64,000 nucleotides of DNA from Cohaesibacter sp. ES.047 (GTDB taxonomy: Bacteria; Pseudomonadota; Alphaproteobacteria; Rhizobiales; Cohaesibacteraceae), in assembly GCF_900215505.1 (NCBI RefSeq), contig NZ_LT907844.1:2762501-2826500 (forward strand), given 5' to 3'. Shown in pieces: positions 16,828 to 26,070 of the stretch. Position numbers and translations under genes: made by a program. Positions within the stretch are counted from its first letter, which is position 1; every line of letters starts with the position of its first letter. Under the pieces are notes generated by a model, which did no database searches, was not told the DNA's origin, and was given only the letters and a program-made list of their open reading frames with translations.

Positions 16828-17850
16828 CTAGGGCAGATTTTCGTTCAGATATATCTCGAGGCGTATTGTTTCCTGGCCGGCAAGCAGGGGCGTATTTTCG
16901 ATAGCCGACTTCAGGATTCTCAAGGCACTTCGCACTTCATGACCCGGATCCTGATGAATGATCGCGTCAACAACACCATTGCGCAGCGCCTCGCGTGTGT
17001 GAGGCGTTAGCTCATGCGCGATGACAACCTGCTCTTTGCGCGGGCGGGCCGACACGACATGGATGATGCCACGGTTTCCCGCACCCATATTATAGACCCC
17101 GATCACATCGGGATGCGTTGTCAGGCATTTGCTCAACTGCTCTTCAACAATATCGCCATCATCTCGCCCTTCTATAACAGGCAGACACTCGAGATCAGGA
17201 TAATCGCTGTGCATGACCTGTTCGAAGCCCATGCGGCGTTCCACATGGTCCCGCAACAGCATTGAACCGGCGACCAAAGCAATTTTGCCGGTTTTGCCTC
17301 CAATAAATTTGCCCATCAGCCTGGCTGCCGTTCGACCGGCAGCAACATTATCGATGCCAACATAGGCATATGATTTAAACGAAGGCACATCTGAAACCAA
17401 TGTCACCACTGGAACATCGCTCTGGTTTAATCGTGCCAGCGCACCGCGAACAGAAGTGGCATCCGCGGCAACAACAGCAACTCCGGAAAAGCGTTCCGGG
17501 TTCAACCCGTCCAGCGCGGCTGCGAGCGCCGGCCCGTCAAAGGGAGGCACCTTGTATATCGATATTTCGGTGCGTTCGGTTGCTGAATACTGCCGCGCAG
17601 CCTCAATCTCGGCCTCAAGAGCGCGCATGAAGCTGTTTGTGCCTTCGGGAATGACAAAGGCAAACCGATAGACCAGCCGCTTGGACAGGTTGGCCGCAGA
17701 AACATCTCTGATGTAGCCAAGCACCGAAATTGCTGTTTCAACCTTGTTGATCGTCGTCTTACGGACACCCGGACGCCTGTTCAGCACCCTGTCAACTGTA
17801 GCCAGACTAACGCCAGCCTGTTTCGCGACGTCCTGAAGTGTTGGTCGCAA
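16828..17850 (-). CDS. LacI-family transcriptional regulator
   Basis: 340 residues. The N-terminal LacI helix-turn-helix and hinge read TLQDVAKQAGVSLATVDRVLN and LGYIRDVSAANLSKR. A periplasmic-binding-protein-like sugar sensor follows from about residue 60, with FAFVIPEGTNSFM, GVAVVAADATSVRGAL, ALVAGSMLLRDHVERRMGF and VIGVYNMGAGNRG. Regulators with this sensor type control sugar ABC transporter and catabolic operons in Rhizobiales. Its target is not adjacent; IS elements lie on both sides. The fucose-isomerase-like gene at 3.5-5.0 kb on the same strand, with its large palindrome, is the best nearby candidate. Confidence 0.88.
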   Translation of the reverse strand: MRPTLQDVAKQAGVSLATVDRVLNRRPGVRKTTINKVETAISVLGYIRDVSAANLSKRLVYRFAFVIPEGTNSFMRALEAEIEAARQYSATERTEISIYKVPPFDGPALAAALDGLNPERFSGVAVVAADATSVRGALARLNQSDVPVVTLVSDVPSFKSYAYVGIDNVAAGRTAARLMGKFIGGKTGKIALVAGSMLLRDHVERRMGFEQVMHSDYPDLECLPVIEGRDDGDIVEEQLSKCLTTHPDVIGVYNMGAGNRGIIHVVSARPRKEQVVIAHELTPHTREALRNGVVDAIIHQDPGHEVRSALRILKSAIENTPLLAGQETIRLEIYLNENLP

Positions 17851-17934
17851 GCCAGATTACTCCCGTTTCTGTGAAAAGACCGTATCAGTTAAAGTATTGG
17901 CTTTGGCGCACCAAGGACACCAGCCCTGCACATA

Positions 17935-18385
17935 GAGCCTGACCGAAAAGTAGTTGAGCGATATCAGTAGTTTGTGATTCACAGTCTTTGCGAAGAGATG
18001 AAGGATCATATGAGCTGGACTGATATCACCCGGCAGGAGCATAGCCGAAAATCAGATCAATATCCAAGCGATTTGACGGATGCGGAATAGTCCTTGTTGA
18101 CGCCCCTGTTGCCACCGGCCAAGTCTGGCGGTCGACCAAGAACGACGGCCCTGCGGGATGTTGCCAATGTGATTTTGTATATTGCCAGTTCCGGTTGCCA
18201 ATGGGGCATGCAGCCCAAGGACTTTCCGCCAATGACGACCGTTCAGGGCTATTTCTATGACTGGCGGGATTCCCGGTTATGATGCTGGGAAAAAGATCAA
18301 GGGCGCAAACGGCATATCATTACCGATACCATTGGCTTGATGCAATTTGTCGTCGTTCATGCCGCCGACATTCAGGATCGAGATG
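17935..18385 (+). mobile_element. IS5-family element, copy 2, truncated
   Basis: It begins with the same GAGCCTGACCG terminus as copy 1 and runs nearly identical to it through WRDSRL. It shows the same internal deletion joining the WRD block to YDAGKK. It stops abruptly after the FVVVHAADI region. The early TAG after LTDAE is shared with copy 1, but the second TAG of copy 1 is CAG here. Confidence 0.8.
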
Positions 18386-18397
18386 GAGGGGGTGGAT

Positions 18398-18500
18398 TCA
18401 CATTTCAAGCGCAACACCGAAGTTTTCCGCGAAAGCCTGGAATGGGGTTTTGAATCCGAGGCATTTACGCGGTGGTAGATTCCATCGCGAAGTGCAACAG
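18398..18500 (-). pseudogene. IS30-family transposase C-terminal scrap
   Basis: The minus strand reads [19 protein letters not shown] and ends VALEM-stop at 18,398, the usual last 30 residues of IS30 transposases. Nothing upstream of about 18,500 continues it. Confidence 0.6.
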
Positions 18501-18692
18501 GTTTAAGCAAAACAGATTTTGGCGTCTTTTCCAAGGTCTTGCAGCAGCGCCACAGCCTTTTTGTGTCAATCGGCATTCAATATTGCCCCCTTATCGGCGC
18601 CCAAAAATGACCCCAGCCGTTCGGTGATTAGCTGGGCCGATGCTGCGTAGTCTCCACATAACGAAGCTGCGTCGGGCCAGCGTGTTTTGAGG

Positions 18693-19420
18693 TCATGCCC
18701 TGTTTTTGAATCTCCAGCTTTCGTTGCCGGTTTCCACGATGTCACAGTGATGAGTAAGCCTGTCGAGTAGCGCGGTTGTCATCTTTGGGTCGCCAAAGAC
18801 GGAAGGTCATTCACCGAATGACAGATTGGTCGTGACAATGATGGAGGTGCGTTCATAGAGCCTGCTGATGAGATGGAATAGGAGTTGCCCCCCAGTTTGG
18901 GCAAAGGGCAGATAGCCCAGCTCATCAAGGATCAGGAAGTCGAGACGAGAGATCAAATCGGCGGTGCGCCCTTGTCGATCAGCCCTTGCTTCATTGTCCA
19001 GTTCATTGACCAGATCGACGACATTGAAGAAGCGTCCGCGCGCACCATTGCGAATGCAGGCCCGGGTGATGCTGACCGCGAGATGGGTCTTGCCGGTTCC
19101 CGTGCCTCCAATCAATACCAGATTGCGTTGCTGTGCCAGGAAGTTGCCGCCAGCCAGATCACGAATGAGTGTCTCATTGACTGGTGTTGCCTCGAAGTTG
19201 AACTCATCGACCTCCTTGGCCAGCGGCAGTTTAGCAATGGTCATCTGATATTTGATTGACCGCGCCTTCTTCTCATTGATCTCGGCATTGCGTAGATCAC
19301 CAATGATTTGCTGCGTTTATGCTGGCGTTTCACCGCCGTGGAAAGAAGCTCGTCATAAGCTGCCCTCATGCCTTAAAGCTTCAATTGGCTCATCGCATCC
19401 AGGACGTGGGATCGTTCCAT
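18693..19420 (-). pseudogene. istB: IS21 helper ATPase IstB, several lesions
   Basis: The reading starts at 19,420 with MERSHVLDAMSQLKL, then TAA, then GMRAAYDELLSTAVKRQH. A frameshift follows before the AAA+ core: LVLIGGTGTGKTHLA Walker A and FLILDELGYLPF Walker B. A TGA after NLSFGE replaces the tryptophan codon that should precede [20 protein letters not shown]. The family length of about 245 residues is reached only if three lesions are ignored. Confidence 0.8.
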
Positions 19421-19424
19421 GGTC

Positions 19425-20917
19425 TTATCTCCTCAGGCTATCATATCGATTGCAGTCGGCGACTGGCTCGCAGTCCAGCCGCAAGGCATCCGGAGTTGAG
19501 ATTGTAAGGGGTGGTGGTGGGTCTCGATGCCGAGCCAGGATGTTCAGGATCACGCTGGCAGAATATGTGCTCTCGGCCAGAGCTTCCACGCAGGCCGCTT
19601 CGACCGCATCCATGCCATCGGTGAGAACAGCACCAAGGATGTCGACCATTTTTCGATCACCACGGGCAGAGCTTCCAGCTTGCGTTTAACCCGCCGCATT
19701 GCAGCAGGAAGCTCCCATTCCTTAAAGGGAGCTCCGTTGCGCAAGGCTCCAGGCTTGCGGCTGAGAACCGGGATATAGTGCAACGGATTATAGATGGTTT
19801 TGCCACGTCCAAAGGAACGGACATGTTCACCGACAACCTTTCCATCCTGCCAGCACTCAATCCGGCCAGCATAGGCCCGGATCTCAACGGGGCGTCCGAC
19901 GGCTCGTGCATCAACGGAATAGCGGTTGTTGTCGAAGCGGACTAAGCAGGTTTTGGAGACTGAGGCTGGCAGAGCATGGAACCCATCGAACGGGCCAATA
20001 TAGGGTACGAGGCTGGATCGTTCAGCTTCGAATATTTCCCAGACTGTCCTGTCAGGAAAGTCGGGATGTTTATTGGCTTTGGCCCAAGCAATACTGCGGT
20101 CTTCCAGCCAGGCATTCAGTTCGGCATAATCCTTGAACTTTGGCCGAGGCACAAAGAAACGCCGGCGGATGACGCCAACCTGGTTCTCAACTTGGCCCTT
20201 CTCCCATCCGGCGGCAGGGCTGCAGGCCGTAGGATCAACCAGATAATGGCCACACATCTGCTGGAAACGCCGATTGAATGAGCGTTCTCTGCCCACGAAG
20301 ATCGCATCAACCGCTGTCTTCATGTTGTCGTAGATGCCCCGGGCACAGGCCCCGCCAAAGAAGGCGAATGCCTTGTCGTGAGCATCAAACACCATCTCCT
20401 GCGTCTCGCGAGGATAGGCACGCACATAGGGAAAGCGGCTATAGCATAGGCGGACATGGGCAACTTTGATGGCGACGGTTGCTCCATCAAGCAGGACAAC
20501 TTCATGGCTCCAGTCAAACTGGTAAGCTTCCCCGGGATCAAAGCTGAGAGGAATATAGGCGCTGGCGGATGCTTCCGAATTCTCCTTCGTCCAATGGGCC
20601 GCATAACGTCGGACCGCGTCATAGCTCCCGTCATAGCCCTTGGTACGGAGTTCCTCGTAAATCCGCACAAGGGTCAAGCGCTCCCGCTTGGGCTTGCGTT
20701 TGTTATCCGTCAGGAGTTCGTCTAGGTCAGATTGCCATGGGCCTATCTTGGGGCGGGGCTGTGACCGGCGCTCATAGTTGAATTCTGTTGCCCCAGACCG
20801 AATGACCTTGCGCACCGTATTCCGCGAAATGCGCAAGTCACGGTAGATCTGTTTGAGTGTCTTGCCGTCTTGATAATAGGCTCGTCTGATCTTTGCTATC
20901 GTTTCCACAACCAACAT
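19425..20917 (-). pseudogene. istA: IS21 transposase IstA, frameshifted near the C-terminus
   Basis: The first about 420 residues from the likely ATG at 20,917 are intact. They include the HTH TLKQIYRDLRISRNTVRKVI, the integrase-core aspartate in YQFDWSHEVVLLDG, GIYDNMKTAVDAI, and GWEKGQVENQVG with the catalytic glutamate. At about 19,650 a frameshift separates them from the C-terminal MVDILGAVLTDGMDAVEAA block, which ends at 19,425. The catalytic core could be made, but the C-terminus is wrong. Confidence 0.82.
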
Positions 20918-21182
20918 CCCTGATAACACTCCCCGAAAAATCCTGGGAGCATCATTGCAAAAAATTCAGGGGGGCACTTTTGGACGCCGATTACCCCAAT
21001 ATAGGGGTCAATTTTGCATGCCGGTTCACATATGGTGGGATTGGACCGGTTTGGGCGGGGGCAATTCAGTTTACTGTACGCGATTTGTACGGATTTCGGG
21101 AATGTTTGAGCGAAAGCTACCGATCAGCTCAGTCCAACAGAAACATGGGATTTCTGAAAACACCAATTACATCAATGAGATG

Positions 21183-21231
21183 TTGGTGCACCCGGCAGGA
21201 TTCGAACCTGCGGCCTCTGCCTTCGGAGGGC
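21183..21231. repeat. attL: 49-bp copy of the tRNA-Arg 3' end
   Basis: The sequence runs from TTGGTGCACCCGG to CGGAGGGC and is identical to 54,831-54,879. Beyond it the tRNA match stops (CTAAGG instead of AGCGCT), so this is an attachment-site scar and not a gene. Confidence 0.9.
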
Positions 21232-21310
21232 TAAGGTTCCCCTCTAGGTCCATTGAAATCATTGGGTTTTTGTCGTGAGGTCTGTGCCCGAAACATGTCG
21301 ATTTGAGGCT

Positions 21311-21335
21311 ATTTCATGGGCCAATCATGGGCGCA
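21311..21335. repeat. Left subterminal repeat, probable integrase arm site
   Basis: ATTTCATGGGCC then AA then TCATGGGCGCA; the same two blocks with a 3-bp spacer recur at 54,752-54,777 inside the right end. Each block contains TCATGGGC. The rest of 21,232-21,692 shows no supported gene. Confidence 0.65.
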
Positions 21336-21692
21336 GGATGCTTGCGTGTTTGTTGGGGCGGATGTCTGAATAGCCATTGCCTCGGCTCCCGCAAAACGAT
21401 TGGGCTGTCTTCATGATGACCCTCACATGCGATTTCCTGCGCAGATATAGCATCAGTTTCGTTCAAACGCACGCGACAGAACAGAAGAGCCACTCCACAG
21501 GTGATCGCAATCGGGATTGGCACGGCTCGTGTTGTTGTTTCTGTTCGCACCGTTCGTTGACAGATTTTCATCTGACAATCACACACTTCCATCCTTGATG
21601 AGAAATCTCGGTCCGGGTCTTGCCGATCAATGGGCATCGGTCGGACTGATGACCTCGTCGTGACTTCCCCACCAAACATTGGAGAAATTACC

Positions 21693-22160
21693 ATGAAAGA
21701 CCTTTTTATCAGCATGGGTTCTGACGTCTGCGTCCAGAACTTTGTCGGCAGCACCGTGCAATGTCGCGAGCTACAGCCGGATGAAGTCGCCGGCGTCATT
21801 GCTGCGGCCAGAGAGCGAGGCGGAGAGATTACGGGCTTCTACAAATTTGCTTCTGAACTGTCAGACGAAAACCAACACGAGTTTCGGCAGATCCTAGTCG
21901 CGATGGAGGCAATCACCGGTGCGAGGCTGAACAGGGAATGCTTCTTTTCGGACTGGGACGATGACGATGATGATGACGGCTTTCCAAACATCAACTACAT
22001 GCGGACTGTCACAGACACACAGAGCATGTTGGTCGTCGAATACTATTTTCAGCTCGATCTGAATGATCGCGACGGAGAATTACGAAAGGGAGAGCATTTT
22101 TCCGTTTCAACTGACTATATGACCTTCTATCTGTTTGAGCATGTCGCTGCTTCTCAATAG
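21693..22160 (+). CDS. Hypothetical acidic protein
   Basis: 155 residues from the ATG at 21,693 (GGAGAAATTACC upstream), which is preferred to the longer frame. It is an acidic protein with an aspartate run (DDDDDDD at about residue 95) followed by hydrophobic beta-like segments (VVEYYFQLDL, YMTFYLFEHV). No family is recognised. It is the first gene inside attL and is preceded by the subterminal repeat. Confidence 0.6.
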   Translation: MKDLFISMGSDVCVQNFVGSTVQCRELQPDEVAGVIAAARERGGEITGFYKFASELSDENQHEFRQILVAMEAITGARLNRECFFSDWDDDDDDDGFPNINYMRTVTDTQSMLVVEYYFQLDLNDRDGELRKGEHFSVSTDYMTFYLFEHVAASQ

Positions 22161-22300
22161 TGGGAGCTGATGATTGAATATGGTATGGAAACCCGGGCCT
22201 ATCGCCCCATTCGGGTTCAACGCCTTGGGGGTGACTTGTTTTCGTACGACGGATAGAAGCGGCCGACTGGATGTGCCTTGGCGCGAGGAAGGACAGAGCA

Positions 22301-22585
22301 ATGCAGAAAACATCGAATATCCTGATGGATCATTTGCCAAACCCTCATCCTGGTGAAGTTCTGTCGGAAGAATTTCTGAAGCCTATGAACCTGAGCCAGG
22401 ATGCTCTTGCACGGGCCGTTCAAGCTCCTTGCAGTCATATTGAAGAAGTCGTTCTTGGGAAACGTGCGATTTCTGAAGATATGGATCGACGACTTGCTCG
22501 GCACTTTGGTCTGTTGGAGGGCTTTTTCCTCGGACTGCAATCTGATTATGATCTGTTGGAACACCAGCGCGATATAGTCAAATGA
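22301..22585 (+). CDS. HigA-type antitoxin/XRE regulator without a visible toxin
   Basis: 94 residues: LPNPHPGEVLSEEFLKPMNL is the HigA signature, followed by the XRE helix-turn-helix (SQDALARAVQAPCSHIEEVV) and RRLARHFGLLEGFFLGLQ. In normal higBA pairs a small HigB RNase gene precedes higA. The 130 bp upstream encode nothing HigB-like, so this is an orphan. It may act as a regulator or anti-addiction antitoxin. GAGGAAGGAC lies upstream of the ATG at 22,301. Confidence 0.75.
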   Translation: MQKTSNILMDHLPNPHPGEVLSEEFLKPMNLSQDALARAVQAPCSHIEEVVLGKRAISEDMDRRLARHFGLLEGFFLGLQSDYDLLEHQRDIVK

Positions 22586-22607
22586 TCTTCGCGTCATTGC
22601 TTCCGGT

Positions 22608-22880
22608 TCAGGAAATGCCATAGAGCAAATAATGGGTGCAGTTCCGGCCAATCTTCTCGATGTGAAAGCCAAAATCTCGGAACTTGTTCAGAGAAGCCTT
22701 GCAGACAAAGAGATGATCATCGCCAAAGGTAGGCCGCTCGTGTGACGCATCAAGTACGAAGTAGATTCCCTTCCTCGCAGGTTGGGCTTCTATAAGGCGG
22801 TTGGTCTTGCTATAGGCGCAGGGTGCTTCAGTCTGAATTCCATAGAAGCTATTGTTCCCTGATTTCTGCCAATATCTCAT
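22608..22880 (-). CDS. Hypothetical small protein downstream of the exonuclease
   Basis: 90 residues, no recognised family, overlapping the last 32 bp of the exonuclease gene in another frame. Composition (EKIGRNCTHYLLYGIS at the end) is protein-like, but the start lacks a clear ribosome-binding site. It may be spurious; the plus strand also has an open stretch here. Confidence 0.3.
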   Translation of the reverse strand: MRYWQKSGNNSFYGIQTEAPCAYSKTNRLIEAQPARKGIYFVLDASHERPTFGDDHLFVCKASLNKFRDFGFHIEKIGRNCTHYLLYGIS

Positions 22881-23886
22881 TCAGTTCAGCAACTGTTGCC
22901 AAGGCAAAACAGGTAAGATCGCTTGCATTGAGTTGGGGCATCTTCTTTAAGGCAGAGTGACGTCCGCTGCCTGCTGGGCTGAAACGTGATTGAATATGGC
23001 TTCTTGATGCCTTGGGAACCAACTGCTCTAGCACCCAAAGGTTTGCAGGCGAGCGCTCATCTTTTTGGAACATGAGTTCGCAAAGCTTGCCACTGGATGT
23101 AGAGAAAACATAGCGATTTGCATACACAGCTTGGTGCCCACTACCGTGCTCCTCTGCAATGGCATTCAACTTCTCCATAATTTGGGCTTTGAGTTGCATA
23201 CGGGTTGAGAGTGTCCGCTTCACTCGCTTTTGCGGAGTCGTCTGCTTTGAAGGAATAGCCATACCGATGGATGAGTTCGAGGACTGTAGATGTTGTGAAG
23301 TGGTTGTCTGGGGAACAAGGCTCTTTCCCATGTGCTGTTCGGCCCTGAGGATGATTTCGGCCGCCGCCCGAGCATCTTCTTCTCCGTCGTGATGGCGGAA
23401 TCGCAGGTTCAGATGCTCCTTTAGCGATGCAAGGCCGTATCCCCCATTGCCTTTCAACTCAGGCCAAGCCAGCTTGGCGATCTGGATGCTGTCACGCCAG
23501 TCCCAGTCCGGATGAGACAAGCCGTTCGCGGCACAAGCGGCGTTTATGGCGCTGCGGTCAAAACTGCTGTGTTGGAACACAGTATGCCCATCCAAATGGG
23601 GCAGAAGAAGCCTTAGCACATCTGGAAAACTTGGAGCGTCTTGAACATGAGACTGTGTGATCTTGTGAACCCAAGTGCAGCTCCAATTGTCGGTGCATGG
23701 ATTGATGTAACTGGACCATGTGTTCATACGGTCATCGATGCAGACGCAAGCTATGCCGATCTGGCAAATGCTTGATCGATCATTGTTGGCAGTTTCCACG
23801 TCAAGGGCGATAAAGCGGAAGGGGCCACTGGGAAATGGATTGCACTTCAACGTGTCTTCGGAAAGGTTCTGAAAAAGATTTGGCAT
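22849..23886 (-). CDS. DEDD (DnaQ-like) 3'-5' exonuclease
   Basis: 345 residues. Residues about 25-180 form a DEDDh exonuclease: FIALDVETAN (motif I, D and E), FQHSSFDRSAINAAC (motif II, D), and HHDGEEDARAAAEII (motif III, H and D). The C-terminal half holds a basic linker and a second uncharacterised region (HQAVYANRYVFSTSSG). It is the last clear gene of a run after a UDG-like gene and an HTH gene, suggesting joint action on damaged or modified DNA. Confidence 0.82.
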   Translation of the reverse strand: MPNLFQNLSEDTLKCNPFPSGPFRFIALDVETANNDRSSICQIGIACVCIDDRMNTWSSYINPCTDNWSCTWVHKITQSHVQDAPSFPDVLRLLLPHLDGHTVFQHSSFDRSAINAACAANGLSHPDWDWRDSIQIAKLAWPELKGNGGYGLASLKEHLNLRFRHHDGEEDARAAAEIILRAEQHMGKSLVPQTTTSQHLQSSNSSIGMAIPSKQTTPQKRVKRTLSTRMQLKAQIMEKLNAIAEEHGSGHQAVYANRYVFSTSSGKLCELMFQKDERSPANLWVLEQLVPKASRSHIQSRFSPAGSGRHSALKKMPQLNASDLTCFALATVAELNEILAEIREQ

Positions 23887-23982
23887 GTCAGCTTATTCAA
23901 TCTAGGTGTGGTCTGGTCGCACGGGCTGGGTGCTTACTAGCAAGCCCGTGTCTGGTTTCATTCCAATGCTTGCTGAGCGTCG

Positions 23983-24945
23983 TCATGCATCTGTGGTTTC
24001 GAGGGACAGGATATGTCTAACTGCCATACCAATGAAATCTGGGAGCGGTACAGAAAGTGCTTTTGCCAATGAACGCAGTGCATCAATGTCGAGCTTTGTA
24101 GGCTTTCCACCGAGCAGGTTCTTTAGCCATTCGCGATCCACTCCGGCTTCTGAGGCAATCTGGTCTGTCTTGAGTTCCGTCAAGCTGATCAGGCTTGCTA
24201 CCTTGGCTGGAAAATCAATATCTTCTTCACCCAAGACTGTCGAAGCCATTTCACTTTTGTCTCGCGTTTCTCCCGTTGGACGCTGAGGGATGAAACCTCT
24301 GCGACGGGTGAGCCATGCTTTGGCACTGGAAGCGTTTAGCAAAAAGGTTTTGGGGTCGTGTTTGTCTTCAGGCTTTTGATTGACTTTCTCCAACTTGAAG
24401 CCTTCTTTGCTAAGAGAGGTTCTCACCGCTGGGACCGTCATGTTCGCTAAGAGGGACAGTTGATGGATGTTTAGATTGTGATCCCCTTCAAATAGAAGCA
24501 TTCGAGCGTAGAATGTTTCCAACATACGCCTCAAGGGCATTTCCTCAGTTTTGCTAAATGGCGTGGGATCTCCTTCCCATTTACTTTGAGGAAAGCACAT
24601 TAGAAGATACTCAACTTCTCCCCATCTATCCATGTGCGTTTCAACGGGAAAGCACAGTTCCTCGACGCCATCAAGCTGATATGCATAGATATAGGCGTCG
24701 CGTGCAATGTGATAGAGATTATGGCGCCTAATATCGATCTTGGCTCGGGATTCGTCGCTCAGGTCATCTGCAGTTTCAAGTTCAGCGAAATCGATTCCGA
24801 GATAGATTTCGTCCACTTTGGAATTTGATTGATGGAGGCATGGGCCATACATTGAGAGCATTGCGGCTTGGGCAATGATAGCGTCTTTGATCTGATCCTC
24901 AATCAGTTCCCACGAGTATGGAATTTCTCCAGCTTTTTTTATCAT
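23983..24945 (-). CDS. Hypothetical protein with C-terminal XRE-like helix-turn-helix
   Basis: 320 residues. Residues about 1-150 are a mixed helical domain of unknown type. A first HTH-like segment, NIHQLSLLANMTVPAVRTSL, lies near 165. A clear XRE-type segment, TDQIASEAGVDREWLKNLLGGKPTKL followed by LRSLAKALSV, is near 265-295. The start ATG overlaps the stop of the UDG-like gene (ATGA), so the two are translationally coupled. It is likely a regulator or DNA-binding partner of the neighbouring enzymes. Confidence 0.7.
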   Translation of the reverse strand: MIKKAGEIPYSWELIEDQIKDAIIAQAAMLSMYGPCLHQSNSKVDEIYLGIDFAELETADDLSDESRAKIDIRRHNLYHIARDAYIYAYQLDGVEELCFPVETHMDRWGEVEYLLMCFPQSKWEGDPTPFSKTEEMPLRRMLETFYARMLLFEGDHNLNIHQLSLLANMTVPAVRTSLSKEGFKLEKVNQKPEDKHDPKTFLLNASSAKAWLTRRRGFIPQRPTGETRDKSEMASTVLGEEDIDFPAKVASLISLTELKTDQIASEAGVDREWLKNLLGGKPTKLDIDALRSLAKALSVPLPDFIGMAVRHILSLETTDA

Positions 24946-25727
24946 GCTGCCACTCCTTCAAGTCGGGCAATCTGAGTTTTGAGCTTGCTTGCTGCTGACA
25001 ATAGCTTCTCTGCGTTTGTTTGTCGTGAAGCCAAAGCTGGCGCTTTCCGACCTAGAAATACGGCAACTCGTTCTGCATTTGCTCCACTGGGATGAGGCAT
25101 GCCTGACAATATATGGTCTGACTTCAGTCTATGCATGGTTACAAGGTGCTTTACAGCCTCTTCTGCCTTCGGACCAAGAGGTAACCACAATGCCGATGGC
25201 AAAAGATCGGCCTCCTCGGCTAGTTGGGTCTCGAGCATCTGGCGCAGAAGCGGTGTTTTTAGCATTGCTGGCGTGCCATTGTAGTTTTTGCCGTCAACAA
25301 ATGTCGGATATCGTAATGCGGACGTGAAGTGAATGTCTGTTGACCCGGGTGCGAACATCTCTGAAGTGCTCACAATCCCGAAATGTTGGGCGACACCAAT
25401 ATGGTCAAGCATCGCAATAAGGTTGTTCCTGATGGGGCCGCTGAAACTGCCGGTCAGCTTGGCTGCCTGTAAAGTTCCTTCAAGGGTTGCGCCGTTTTTC
25501 TTGGCTAGGAACGCAGCATTCAATGCGTTGATTGCCTGCGTCATGCCAGGCGTAATGCCTACGACAACAAGTTTCGCTTTAACCGCCACGTGATCAAATG
25601 GTGCGTAGCAAATCTTGATGTTGTCTGTCTGGCCAAGAAGGAACTCTGGACGGTCCAACAAATGCTTTGATGTATCGGCTTTGATTTGCGGGAGTAGGGT
25701 TCTGGCAATGGAAAGGTTCTGTTCCAA
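24942..25727 (-). CDS. Uracil-DNA-glycosylase superfamily protein
   Basis: 261 residues. The two hallmark motifs of the UDG fold are visible: VVVGITPGMTQA (about residue 55, the water-activating loop) and LSGMPHPSGANAERVAVFLG (about residue 210, the HPS leucine-loop motif). The segment between is longer than in standard UDGs. The start is a TTG with AAGGAAT at a suitable distance. In studied UDGs the enzyme removes uracil or a modified base from DNA; the base here is unknown. It is coupled to the HTH gene. Confidence 0.68.
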   Translation of the reverse strand: MEQNLSIARTLLPQIKADTSKHLLDRPEFLLGQTDNIKICYAPFDHVAVKAKLVVVGITPGMTQAINALNAAFLAKKNGATLEGTLQAAKLTGSFSGPIRNNLIAMLDHIGVAQHFGIVSTSEMFAPGSTDIHFTSALRYPTFVDGKNYNGTPAMLKTPLLRQMLETQLAEEADLLPSALWLPLGPKAEEAVKHLVTMHRLKSDHILSGMPHPSGANAERVAVFLGRKAPALASRQTNAEKLLSAASKLKTQIARLEGVAA

Positions 25728-25753
25728 AGTAGTATTCCTTTTGTTGCAATAAA

Positions 25754-26020
25754 TCAGTGGCGGAAGCGGCGCGTGCGCCGAGCGACCGTAACTATCTGCT
25801 CTTCGTTATCCACTATGAGGTAGGTACCGCTATAGCGACACAGCTCGTGTCGGCGACGGACCTTGTCCTCAGCGGCCAAGTCAATAGCCTTCCTGTCTAG
25901 GGTGAGACTCAGCAATCCTCGAGAAGGGTGCGGAGATCCAAACTCATATATCGCGTCCATCACATGCATAGGGATGTTGCGCTTGATGGATCGGTGTTCT
26001 GCGTGACGGGTCAGATGCAT
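25754..26020 (-). CDS. DUF4258-type small protein
   Basis: 88 residues beginning MHLTRHAEHRSIKRNI, typical of DUF4258 (histidine, Arg-rich N-terminus), with a C-terminal VARRTRRFRH. Such proteins are often toxin-like and found in mobile regions; some resemble RelE/BrnT-fold proteins. GAGAAAATC precedes the ATG. It is the first gene of the minus-strand run and directly follows a promoter with an 18-bp-arm palindrome. Confidence 0.7.
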   Translation of the reverse strand: MHLTRHAEHRSIKRNIPMHVMDAIYEFGSPHPSRGLLSLTLDRKAIDLAAEDKVRRRHELCRYSGTYLIVDNEEQIVTVARRTRRFRH

Positions 26021-26041
26021 GATTTTCTCCAGATGATGGAG

Positions 26042-26070
26042 ATAACATATCTTAGCTACTTTTTTGTCAA
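26042..26070 (-). promoter_or_regulatory. Promoter of the DUF4258-UDG-HTH-exonuclease run
   Basis: On the minus strand a perfect -35 TTGACA (26,070-26,065) and a -10 TGTTAT (26,047-26,042) are separated by 17 bases, 22 bp ahead of the start codon. Confidence 0.6.

Larger units (their letters stand above)
18580..21002 (-). mobile_element. IS21-family element I, decayed
   Basis: Imperfect terminal repeats are present: the left reads ATATTG then ATCGGCGCCCAAAAATGACC, and the right matches in reverse complement (ATCGGCGTCCAAAAGTG). They bracket istA and istB on the minus strand. Both genes carry lesions. Immediately beyond the right end, 21,003-21,035 resembles the end of another IS21 element (GGGGTCAATTTTGCATGCC). 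Confidence 0.8.

Noticed and set aside
1-21002. Recurrent TGA or TAG in place of expected sense codons (tnpB, istB, IS110, GGDEF gene), as possible stop-codon recoding
   Set aside because: Intact genes here use TGA and TAG as normal stops (ATGA overlaps in several operons) and TGG for tryptophan. The affected genes also carry frameshifts or truncations, so simple decay explains them.
21183-21231. A second tRNA-Arg gene
   Set aside because: Only the 3' part of the tRNA is present and the anticodon stem and D arm are absent, so it is an attachment-site copy.
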